A DNA stretch of 22,005 bases from UBA4874 sp002399435 (lineage in GTDB: Bacteria; Bacillota; Clostridia; Caldicoprobacterales; DTU083). The stretch covers positions 1 to 22,005 of the forward strand of contig DAISGI010000040.1 in the NCBI GenBank assembly GCA_036823195.1, given 5' to 3'. The notes under the pieces were generated by a model. It was given only the letters and a program-made list of their open reading frames with translations. It was not told the origin of the DNA and did not search any database. Below, in pieces: positions 7,159-14,435 of this stretch. How positions within the stretch are numbered: the stretch's first letter is position 1; every line of letters starts with the position of its first letter. The position numbers and the translations under genes were made by a program.

Positions 7159-7187
7159 TTGTTCTTTTCCCGGGCTCATGGTATACT
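7159..7187 (+). promoter_or_regulatory. Promoter of the GCS2/ATP-grasp operon
   Basis: TTGTTC, a 17-base spacer and TATACT. The -35 hexamer begins inside the last, decayed copy of the upstream tandem repeat, so array changes would alter sequence directly upstream of this promoter. Confidence 0.7.
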
Positions 7188-7238
7188 AATGTACGAAATG
7201 GAACATAACTACAGCAATGGACAAAGAAGGGACAATCA

Positions 7239-8504
7239 GTGAACAGTTATTTTAAGCAACAGAATTTAGACATTCTGGAAGATTATTTTCACAATGGATG
7301 TAAATTAAATTGTATTCAAAAACTTGGTATGGAGATTGAGCATATCATCGTACATAAAGAGTCCAGAAAAGCAGTAACTTATTACGAAGATCATGGAATT
7401 GGCTGGATGCTTGCGCAGCTCAAACCATATTATCCTCATTTTACCTATGAGAAGGACAATCTTTTGGGATTGTCCAACGCCGACTATTCCATCAGTCTGG
7501 AGCCGGCAGCCCAGTTTGAGATCAGTATTGCACCAAGGGAAGACATCCGGACCATTATGAGGATCTATCGCAGCTTTCTGAACAGGATACAGCCGATTCT
7601 GGATCAGGAGGGGTACGAATTATGGAACATTGGATATCAGCCGGAAAGTCATGTGGATGACCTGCCCCTGATTCCCAAAAAGAGATATCGGTATATGGAT
7701 CAATACTTCAGGACTTCCGGCACCCGGGGAAGAAACATGATGAGAGGAACTGCGGCGACGCAGATATCCATTGATTACTGCAGCGAGGAAGACTTTGTCC
7801 GCAAGTACCGCACGGCATATCTGATTATGCCGGCTATCAGGCTTTTGACGGACAATGCGCCGATCTTCGAAGGGAAACCCTGGCCGGGCCATCTTGTCCG
7901 TACAAAAATCTGGGACAATGTGGATCCGAAACGGTGCGGCATTCCGGACGGCCTTTTTGACGACGATTTTGGTTTCCATACCTATGCTGAATATCTGTGG
8001 AACATGCCCCCTGTGATGAAGCCGGAAGACGGGGATTTCGTCTATTCAGGGGAGGATCGTGTCAGCGATATCTGGAGCGAAAAACGGATGACTCCCGATG
8101 ATGTGGAGCATATCCTCTCCATGACTTTTGTGGACGTCCGGCTGAAAAATTATGTGGAAATCCGCGGCGCAGACAGCATGCCCGCCGAATATATGATGGC
8201 GTATCTGGCCCTTGTCAAGGGTGTTTTCTTTGAACAGGAAGTTGCGCAGGGCTTGCTCAGCCGATATCCCATAACGATTGAGGATATCCACAAAGCAGAC
8301 CAGTCCCTTTCCAGGGATGGGTATCAGGGAGAAATCTATGGAGTACCGGCCAACCAGTTTACAGGAGAGCTGCTGGAGATGGTAAAAGATCATCTCACAA
8401 ACGGAGAAGAGAAATTCCTGGATCCCTTTATCCTTCTGGTGAATCAAAAGACAACTTTGGCTGCAGAATATCAAAAGAAAAACCTGCGGAGAATTCTAAA
8501 ATAA
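7239..8504 (+). CDS. Glutamate-cysteine ligase family 2 (GCS2) protein
   Basis: A 421-residue carboxylate-amine ligase of the GCS2 superfamily (plant/proteobacterial GshA and EgtA type), expected to join the gamma-carboxyl of glutamate to the amino group of cysteine or another amine using ATP. Motifs visible are LGMEIEHIIV (E32, E34, metal/ATP-binding start of the barrel), SLEPAAQFEIS (86-96; SLEPGGQxELS is usual), and VRLKNYVEIRGAD, which mirrors the RLKxYLExRGAD stretch of plant-type enzymes. The GTG start at 7239 has AGAAGGGA six bases upstream. It is first in a two-gene operon with an ATP-grasp protein 30 bases downstream. The two glycines replaced by alanines in SLEPAAQ may alter substrate. 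Alternative: a gamma-glutamyl ligase with a non-cysteine acceptor. Confidence 0.82.
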   Translation: MNSYFKQQNLDILEDYFHNGCKLNCIQKLGMEIEHIIVHKESRKAVTYYEDHGIGWMLAQLKPYYPHFTYEKDNLLGLSNADYSISLEPAAQFEISIAPREDIRTIMRIYRSFLNRIQPILDQEGYELWNIGYQPESHVDDLPLIPKKRYRYMDQYFRTSGTRGRNMMRGTAATQISIDYCSEEDFVRKYRTAYLIMPAIRLLTDNAPIFEGKPWPGHLVRTKIWDNVDPKRCGIPDGLFDDDFGFHTYAEYLWNMPPVMKPEDGDFVYSGEDRVSDIWSEKRMTPDDVEHILSMTFVDVRLKNYVEIRGADSMPAEYMMAYLALVKGVFFEQEVAQGLLSRYPITIEDIHKADQSLSRDGYQGEIYGVPANQFTGELLEMVKDHLTNGEEKFLDPFILLVNQKTTLAAEYQKKNLRRILK

Positions 8505-8534
8505 ACTTTCCGCAAAAAGGAGTTTGGATACATT

Positions 8535-9866
8535 TTGAAATCAATAATGAGATCAATACAGGAAGAGTATAAATCCTATATAACAGAACATATGGAGGAA
8601 AATGCCGCATCCGCGTTAACCGTGGAAGACTTTCTTTACCATTCACCCGCTTACTACCATGGACACGTTCATGTGCATCCGCTTCAGATCCCCAAGGTAT
8701 TTTCGCAGGATACGATCCGAACTTTTCAGAATATCGTTCAGACAGCCTATCGTATCTTCACCAAGGTGATCCGTGAATATCTGGATCATCCGGAATACAG
8801 GAAGAACTTCCCATTCTCAGAGGAACTCGGGGAACTGATCCTTGTTCCGAATCTCTATGACAGTCTTCTTCCGATGACAAGATTTGATATCTTTTTCAAT
8901 GAAGAGGATCATACGTTCAAATTCTGCGAGATCAATACGGATGGCACCAGTGGGATGAACGAGGACAGGGTGCTGAATCAGGCCTTGAACTATAATCCCG
9001 CGCATACATATGTAAAGGAAAGCCATTCATTTCAGTCCTTTGAACTCTTTGATACCTGGGTGGAAACCTGTTTGTCTTTATATGACACTTATGAAAAGAA
9101 AGTCGAAAAGCCACATATCGCCATCGTGGATTTTCTCGAAAATGGCACCGTCACCGAGTTTGAGGAATTTAAAAAGCGATTTCAGAAATACGGATATTCC
9201 TGTGAAGTGTGTGAGATCACAAAAATGAAATATCGGGATCATGTGTTGTATTCCCCCTCCGGACAGCCGGTGGACCTCATATACAGAAGAGCGGTCACCA
9301 CGGATATCATGGCCCGTTATGATGAAGTACAGGATTTTACAGAAGCTGTCCGCCACCAGGATGTCTGCGTAATGGGATCATTCTGCACCCAGATCATTCA
9401 CAATAAATGGCTTTTCAAGGCATTGCGTGAGCAGCCCACATTAAGCCTCCTGACAAGAGAGGAACAGATGTTTGTAAAGGAACATATTCCCTATACGAAT
9501 CTGCTGGATGAGCATTTCTGCGACGTGAATCAGGTGACCGCGGATAAGGACCGGTGGATTATCAAGCCACTGGACTCCTATGCGTCAAAAGGCGTGTTTG
9601 CGGGCATGGATTACAGCAAGGAAAAATGGAATGCAATTGTAATGAAAAATCTCAATAAAGGATCTATTTATCAGGAATATTGTCCCCCGTACCGGACGGA
9701 GAATATCTGCTTTACGGATCAGGAGGCAGCATTTAAACCTTACAGCAATATGTCCGGTCTTTTTGTATATAACGGAACATTTCAGGGGGTATATTCCAGA
9801 CTGTCCGACGGAGGCATCATTTCATCCCAGTACAACGAAAAAGAAGTAGCCACATTGGTTTTGTAA
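8535..9866 (+). CDS. ATP-grasp ligase resembling glutathionylspermidine synthase
   Basis: A 443-residue protein with features of the circularly permuted ATP-grasp/glutathionylspermidine-synthase superfamily: an acidic metal/ATP segment FCEINTDGTSGMNEDRVL (130-147), a lysine-containing nucleotide strand WIIKPLDSYASKGVFAG (341-357, K344), QEYCPP (380-385), and a glycine-rich C-terminal segment NMSGLFVYNGTFQGVYSRLS (405-424). I infer ATP-dependent amide-bond formation extending the product of the adjacent GCS2 enzyme, either a glutathione synthase analogue or a ligase making another gamma-glutamyl thiol or peptide. The TTG start at 8535 follows AAAAAGGAG by 12 bases; an in-frame ATG at 8547 is the alternative. 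It is not a standard bacterial GshB or the fused GshF. Confidence 0.65.
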   Translation: MKSIMRSIQEEYKSYITEHMEENAASALTVEDFLYHSPAYYHGHVHVHPLQIPKVFSQDTIRTFQNIVQTAYRIFTKVIREYLDHPEYRKNFPFSEELGELILVPNLYDSLLPMTRFDIFFNEEDHTFKFCEINTDGTSGMNEDRVLNQALNYNPAHTYVKESHSFQSFELFDTWVETCLSLYDTYEKKVEKPHIAIVDFLENGTVTEFEEFKKRFQKYGYSCEVCEITKMKYRDHVLYSPSGQPVDLIYRRAVTTDIMARYDEVQDFTEAVRHQDVCVMGSFCTQIIHNKWLFKALREQPTLSLLTREEQMFVKEHIPYTNLLDEHFCDVNQVTADKDRWIIKPLDSYASKGVFAGMDYSKEKWNAIVMKNLNKGSIYQEYCPPYRTENICFTDQEAAFKPYSNMSGLFVYNGTFQGVYSRLSDGGIISSQYNEKEVATLVL

Positions 9867-9879
9867 TGTATGTCTGTCC

Positions 9880-9907
9880 GTCGGGTAAGGAGTAAGGCAT
9901 ACCCGAC
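9880..9907 (+). terminator. Hairpin after the GCS2/ATP-grasp operon
   Basis: GTCGGGTA and its exact complement TACCCGAC enclose a 12-base loop, 13 bases after the stop codon. No T-tract follows, so it may be a factor-dependent terminator or a 3' stabiliser. The remaining 9908-10018 shows no gene, only an AT-rich stretch leading into the murR promoter. Confidence 0.5.
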
Positions 9908-10018
9908 ACTCCCTTCAGGAATTTACCGTAAGACTTACGCCCAATGAGGTCGCTTGACTCTGGACGTTACTTTTTCTATTCACGATATGAAAATATATTG
10001 CATTTAATAAGATATATA

Positions 10019-10047
10019 TTGAAAATTATCTACGTCTATGGTATAGT
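10019..10047 (+). promoter_or_regulatory. Promoter of the murR-murK operon
   Basis: TTGAAA, a 17-base spacer and TATAGT in an AT-rich context. The predicted start near 10054 is immediately before a tandem repeat that fills the leader up to the murR ribosome site. Confidence 0.8.
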
Positions 10048-10058
10048 GAGGGTGCCGA

Positions 10059-10219
10059 AGGAATCCATGGAAGTGATCCATGAAAGGTTCCNNNNNNNNN
10101 NNNNNNNNNNNNNNNNNNNNNNNNNNNNNNNNNNNNNNNNNNNNNNNNNNNNNNNNNNNNNNNNNNNNNNNNNNNNNNNNNNNNNNNNNNNAAGTGATCC
10201 ATGAAAGGTTCCTTCCAAA
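10059..10219. repeat. Tandem repeat with 100-N gap in the murR leader
   Basis: Sequence of the type GATCCATGAAAGGTTCC and its relative AATCCATGGAAGTG is repeated on both sides of the N run. The 21 bases before the gap (10071-10091) are identical to the first 21 after it (10192-10212). It lies between the promoter and the ribosome site, so it is transcribed but not translated. The true copy number is unknown. Confidence 0.75.
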
Positions 10220-10245
10220 TTATATAGGAATTAAAGGATAATGAT

Positions 10246-11097
10246 ATGAGAGATATATTGTTCAATATCAAGGAATGGAAGGATTCGTTCAAGCCTTCCG
10301 AAAAAAAAATAGCGGAGTACGTTCTGGAGCATCCGGAAAAGGTCATCAATATGGCCATCACAGAGCTGGCGGATGTCTGTTCCACCAGTGAGGCGAGCAT
10401 TGTCCGGTTTTCCAGGACCCTCAGCCTGAAGGGATTTCAGGAGCTGAAAATCAAGATTGCCGCATCCCTGACCCGGCAGGATCCTTCCCAGAGCGACAGC
10501 ATTGGCGGCATCAACAGAGACGATTCCACCACCACCATCATGACGAAAATCGTGGAGTTCAACAGGCAGGCGATTGACCAGACAGCCTCCGTGCTGGACA
10601 TCAGTGAACTGGACAAAGCCATCGGCATCTTATCCAGGGCCCAGCGGATTGATTTTACAGGGATGGGAGCGTCCGGCATCGTGGCCTATGATGCCATGAC
10701 AAAGTTCATCCGAATCAATACCTTATGTCACTACTATCCGGACAGCCATCTGCAGCTGACATCCGCAGCCAATCTGACAAAAAATGACGCTGCCGTGGGT
10801 ATTTCCTATTCCGGAGCCACCAGGGAGGTCATCGACATCCTGAAGGTGGCAAAGGAAAGGGGGGCTTCCACGATCAGCATTACAAAGGTCGGGAAATCTC
10901 CCCTGACCGAATTTGCAGATGTCGCCCTTTTTGTATCGTCCCAGGAAGCCATTTTCCGGATGGGAGCCATGGCATCCCGTATCGCTCAGATGAACCTGAT
11001 TGATATCCTGTTTGTAAATGTGGCGATGAAAAAATACGATAAAAGTATGGAGTCCCTGGAGAATACCAGCGGAGCCACTTCGATCCGAAAGGTCTGA
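10246..11097 (+). CDS. murR: MurR/RpiR-family transcriptional regulator
   Basis: A 283-residue regulator with an N-terminal RpiR-type helix-turn-helix (about 1-77; PSEKKIAEYVLEHPEKV and STSEASIVRFSRTLSLKGFQELK are the typical family pattern) and a C-terminal SIS sugar-phosphate-binding domain (about 115-260; GMGASGIVAYDAMTKF, ISYSGATREVIDILK). Family members beside murQ sense MurNAc-6-phosphate. The ATG at 10246 follows AAAGGA by seven bases. It is first in the operon, so autoregulation through the repeat-containing leader is plausible but not shown. Some RpiR proteins activate rather than repress. Confidence 0.88.
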   Translation: MRDILFNIKEWKDSFKPSEKKIAEYVLEHPEKVINMAITELADVCSTSEASIVRFSRTLSLKGFQELKIKIAASLTRQDPSQSDSIGGINRDDSTTTIMTKIVEFNRQAIDQTASVLDISELDKAIGILSRAQRIDFTGMGASGIVAYDAMTKFIRINTLCHYYPDSHLQLTSAANLTKNDAAVGISYSGATREVIDILKVAKERGASTISITKVGKSPLTEFADVALFVSSQEAIFRMGAMASRIAQMNLIDILFVNVAMKKYDKSMESLENTSGATSIRKV

Positions 11098-11205
11098 GCG
11101 GCCTGCACCTGGGGCGAAAACACACAAATACCCCTGTGCTGCATAAAACTTACAGGGATATGGATGGCGCTGCAGAACGAAGTTACGAGGAGATGATGCG
11201 TTCAC

Positions 11206-12392
11206 ATGAAAGATCAAAAGGGTTCAGAAAAAGATTCGGATAAAAGCAGTAAATTGGTTAACGGCAGTCAATCAGAAGATAGTCAATCAGAAGATAAAAA
11301 AATGCAAAACACCGGGGATCTGCTGGGTTCCCTGACAACGGAACAGCAAAACAGCAACAGCTGGAACATCGACCGGATCGATACTCTGGATATCCTGAAA
11401 GTGATGAATGCGGAAGATAAAAAGGTGGCTTATTCGGTGGAAAAAAGTCTGGAGGATGTTGCCCGGGCGGTGGACCAGATCGTCCCCCGGATGAAAACAG
11501 GCGGCCGGCTTCTGTATTTCGGCGCGGGAACCAGCGGAAGACTGGCAATCCTGGATGCTGCGGAATGTCCGCCTACCTTTGGTACGGATCCACAGCTGGT
11601 TCAGGGGTTCATGGCAGGAGGACAGAATGCCTTCCACATCGCGCAGGAGGATATCGAGGACAGAAAGGAAGAAGGCATCAGAGAGGCCCAAAGGCAGGAG
11701 ATCACCGGCCGGGACACTGTCGTCGGTCTGTCCGCCAGCGGCCAGGCAGCCTACATTATCGGAGTTTTGGAAGAAGCCGGAAGGCATGGTGCCCTTACCA
11801 TTTCCATTACCTGCAACGAACACTCTGTCCTGGATCGGGCAGTGGATATCTCCATTAACACCGTGGTGGGTCCGGAGATATTGATGGGTTCCACCCGACT
11901 CAAAGCCGGGACAGCACAAAAAATGATCCTGAATATGATTTCCACTGCCGTCATGGTCAAGCTTGGAAAGGTATACAAGAACCTGATGGTGGACCTGAAT
12001 CCCAAAAACAAGAAGCTGATCGAACGGGCCAAGAGGATTATCATGCTGGCTACCGGCGTATCCTACCGGGAAGCGGAGGATTACCTGGATCAAAGTCACC
12101 GGAGTCCCAAGACAGCCATCGTCATGATCGAAACAGGATCCGATTATGAAGCCGCCTGCAAATGGCTGAAAGAAGAAGACGGATTCATCGTAAAGGCCGT
12201 GGAACATGCACACAAGGCACATGAANNNNNNNNNNNNNNNNNNNNNNNNNNNNNNNNNNNNNNNNNNNNNNNNNNNNNNNNNNNNNNNNNNNNNNNNNNN
12301 NNNNNNNNNNNNNNNNNNNNNNNNNACATGAAGATAAGGAACATGGGCACAAGGAAAATGAACACAAGGAACATGAGCACAAGAGCAACTGA
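11206..12392 (+). CDS. murQ: N-acetylmuramic acid 6-phosphate etherase with repeat-encoded His-rich tail, interrupted by N gap
   Basis: MurQ converts MurNAc-6-P to GlcNAc-6-P and D-lactate in the cytosol. The SIS core has FGAGTSGRLAILDAAECPPTFG, probable catalytic glutamates E120 and E151, SASGQAAYIIG and GSTRLKAGTAQK. It aligns with E. coli MurQ from about residue 44, leaving an extra N-terminal segment (SQSED twice) and a C-terminal tail after residue 332. The tail reads EHAHK AHE before the gap and, in the +2-shifted frame after it, EDK EHGHK ENEHK EHEHK SN, then TGA at 12390. As deposited, the 100 N throws the frame off; merging the 7-base flank overlap restores a 359-residue product. The start at 11206 has CGAGGAG 13 bases upstream; an in-frame ATG at 11302 is the alternative. 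Confidence 0.88.
11266..11295 (+). repeat. Perfect 15-bp direct duplication in the murQ 5' end
   Basis: AGTCAATCAGAAGAT occurs twice back to back, encoding SQSED-SQSED in the non-conserved N-terminal extension of MurQ. It is in frame, and may lie upstream of the true start if translation begins at 11302. Confidence 0.95.
12202..12383 (+). repeat. 15-bp coding repeat (EHxHK) with 100-N gap, murQ 3' end
   Basis: Five-codon units encode EHAHK, AHEDK (across the gap), EHGHK, ENEHK and EHEHK. The N run 12226-12325 interrupts the second unit. The 7 bases on either side are identical (ACATGAA), and merging them keeps both the reading frame and the 15-base register. Confidence 0.85.
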
Positions 12393-12476
12393 ACAGCAAA
12401 AGGGTCCGGCAAAGGGAATGCTTCAACCTGGCCGGGCGCCTAAATCCAAACCCTATAAAAAGGAGGAAGAAACAGC

Positions 12477-13430
12477 ATGTCCAATGCATCCATGCAGTAC
12501 CGAACCATCAGTCCTAAAACAAATCGGCAGAAAGTCGGCAGGAAGATATGGGCCAACCGATGGATCTATCTGATGATTCTTCCGGTTGTGGTCTACTACA
12601 TTTTGTTTCATTACTGGCCCATGCTTTGGCTGCGGATTGCCTTCTACGATTTCCGGATCCTGAAGGGGTTCGCAGGAAGCAAATTCGTGGGATGGAAACA
12701 CTTTCAATCCTTTATGAACAATCCGGATTTTCTGGGCATTATGTGGAATACGCTGTATCTGAACATTCTGAGTCTGGTCTTTTCCTTCCCCGCCCCGATT
12801 ATCTTTGCAATTCTACTGAACGAACTGGCAGGAGGAAAATTCAAAAAGGGTGTGCAGACCATCAGTTATCTGCCGCATTTCCTTTCCATTGTGGTGGTCG
12901 TAAGTATGATCCGGAATATCCTCTCCCCTTCCTTGGGCATCGTCAACTCCGTCCTGAAACAACTGGGAGGAAAGGAAATCTACTTTATCGGAGAGCCCAG
13001 ATATTTTCGCCCCATTATGATCCTTTCCGGAATATGGCAGGAAATAGGCTGGGGTTCCATTATCTTTCTGTCTGCCATTGCCGGAATCAATACGGAGCTA
13101 TATGAATCAGCCGTCATCGACGGCGCCAGCAGATGGAAACGGGTTCTGCACATTACTCTCCCGGGCATATCGCAGACCGTTATTATCATGCTGATCCTGC
13201 GGATCGGATCCCTGTTGTCAGTGGGATTTGAAAAGGTTTATCTGATGCAGAATTCCCGAAATCTAGGTGTATCCGAAGTATTATCTACTTATGTCTATAA
13301 AAGAGGTATGGTGAACAACAACTACAGCCTGGCAACCGCTGTCGGCTTGTTTAACGGAGTGATCAGTCTGGTCCTTGTGGCATTGGCAAACAAATTGAGC
13401 AAAAAGTATTCAGAAATCAGTTTAATATAG
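12477..13430 (+). CDS. CUT1-type ABC transporter permease (LplB/YteP-like)
   Basis: A 317-residue inner-membrane permease with about six hydrophobic segments, starting with WIYLMILPVVVYYILFHYWP. The cytoplasmic EAA loop that docks the ATPase is ESAVIDGASRWKRVLHITLP. The sequence style (YEPMLWL-like N-terminus, FKKGVQTISYLPHFLSIVVV) places it with LplB/YteP-type oligosaccharide importers. The ATG at 12477 has AGGAGG ten bases upstream, 84 bases after the repaired murQ stop. With the following permease and lipoprotein it makes an importer lacking a local ATPase, as is usual when a shared MsmX-type ATPase serves many systems. Substrate is inferred as MurNAc or a MurNAc-containing fragment from operon context only. 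Confidence 0.88.
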   Translation: MSNASMQYRTISPKTNRQKVGRKIWANRWIYLMILPVVVYYILFHYWPMLWLRIAFYDFRILKGFAGSKFVGWKHFQSFMNNPDFLGIMWNTLYLNILSLVFSFPAPIIFAILLNELAGGKFKKGVQTISYLPHFLSIVVVVSMIRNILSPSLGIVNSVLKQLGGKEIYFIGEPRYFRPIMILSGIWQEIGWGSIIFLSAIAGINTELYESAVIDGASRWKRVLHITLPGISQTVIIMLILRIGSLLSVGFEKVYLMQNSRNLGVSEVLSTYVYKRGMVNNNYSLATAVGLFNGVISLVLVALANKLSKKYSEISLI

Positions 13431-13454
13431 AGAATGAAGAAGGGGGAAGTTCTC

Positions 13455-14348
13455 ATGTCGGCTTCAACCATGAAAACCAAAGGAGAAAAGGGATTTGATG
13501 TTTTCAATGTGATTCTCATGTGTCTCCTGATTATTTTGTTTCTCTACCCGATATTGAATGTACTCGCCATATCGCTCAGCTCCAGTTTCCCGGTACAGCG
13601 GGGGGAAGTGACCTTTTACCCCATCCATATAACAGGAAAAGCCTATCACAATATTTTCAACAATCAGCATATCTGGAGATCCTACGCCAATACCATCTAT
13701 GTAGCAGTGATCGGCTGTGTGCTGGGAATTATTTTTAGTACAGCCGCGGCATACCCGCTGGCATTTGGCGACTTTTACGGGAAAAAGCCCTATGCGTTCA
13801 TGATCCTGTTTACCATGTGGTTTGGTGGCGGCATGATCCCGTCCTATCTGGTCATGCGGAATCTGAAATTGTTGAATACCCATTGGGCATTGATACTCAG
13901 TTCCCTGGCTCCGGCCTACTATATCATCATTCTGAGAAGTTTTTTTCAGAGCATCCCCATATCCCTGATTGAGTCGGCCAGGCTGGACGGGGCAAATGAT
14001 GTGGTCTGCATGACCCGGATTGTCATTCCGGTCTCGAAACCGGTTCTTGCCACGGTGGCACTCTGGTTCATCGTCGGGCACTGGAACAGCTTCCTGCTGC
14101 CCCTCATGTATTTGAATGACACAGACAAATACACCCTGCAGGTGGTCCTGCATGATATCGTTCTACAGGCCTCCGGAAAATTATATGAGGTGGAAGCAGC
14201 GGTGCATGCCGGGGAAGGCAGCATGGTGATCCCGCAACAGGTGCAGAATGCCGTGATTTTCGTATCCCTGATCCCCATGCTGATTATCTACCCGTTTCTT
14301 CAGCGTTATTTTGTAAAGGGTATCTTCATCGGATCCATCAAGGCCTGA
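13455..14348 (+). CDS. CUT1-type ABC transporter permease (LplC/YtcP-like)
   Basis: The second permease, 297 residues with six predicted membrane spans, beginning FDVFNVILMCLLIILFLYPI, which is typical of the LplC/YtcP group. The EAA loop is ESARLDGANDVVCMTRIVIPVSKP. The ATG at 13455 is preferred because AAGGGGG lies eight bases upstream; an in-frame ATG at 13434 sits only 3 bases after the previous stop and lacks a site. It pairs with the upstream permease to form the heterodimeric channel. A strong hairpin follows at 14362-14392, before the binding-protein gene. Confidence 0.88.
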   Translation: MSASTMKTKGEKGFDVFNVILMCLLIILFLYPILNVLAISLSSSFPVQRGEVTFYPIHITGKAYHNIFNNQHIWRSYANTIYVAVIGCVLGIIFSTAAAYPLAFGDFYGKKPYAFMILFTMWFGGGMIPSYLVMRNLKLLNTHWALILSSLAPAYYIIILRSFFQSIPISLIESARLDGANDVVCMTRIVIPVSKPVLATVALWFIVGHWNSFLLPLMYLNDTDKYTLQVVLHDIVLQASGKLYEVEAAVHAGEGSMVIPQQVQNAVIFVSLIPMLIIYPFLQRYFVKGIFIGSIKA

Positions 14349-14361
14349 AAGAAGTACACAA

Positions 14362-14392
14362 GGATTCCCCCTGCCTGGTTTACGGGGAATCC
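14362..14392 (+). promoter_or_regulatory. Intercistronic hairpin between permease and binding-protein genes
   Basis: GGATTCCCC and GGGGAATCC form a perfect 9-bp stem with a 13-base loop. An A-rich tract, not a T-tract, follows, so this is not a standard terminator on the plus strand. It may stabilise or delimit the downstream mRNA so that the lipoprotein is made in excess over the permeases. Confidence 0.6.
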
Positions 14393-14435
14393 ATAAAATA
14401 AAAAAACAATTCACACTGGAAAGGAGTCGGAAAGA

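Noticed and set aside
11132..11157. CCCTGT/ACAGGG dyad between murR and murQ
   Set aside because: Six-base arms with a 14-base loop and no T-tract are too weak to call a terminator or operator.
12337..12573. Continuation of murQ into a long C-terminus overlapping the permease gene
   Set aside because: This frame exists only because the gap was written as 100 N. The frame that continues the EHxHK repeat stops at 12390 and leaves room for the permease ribosome site.
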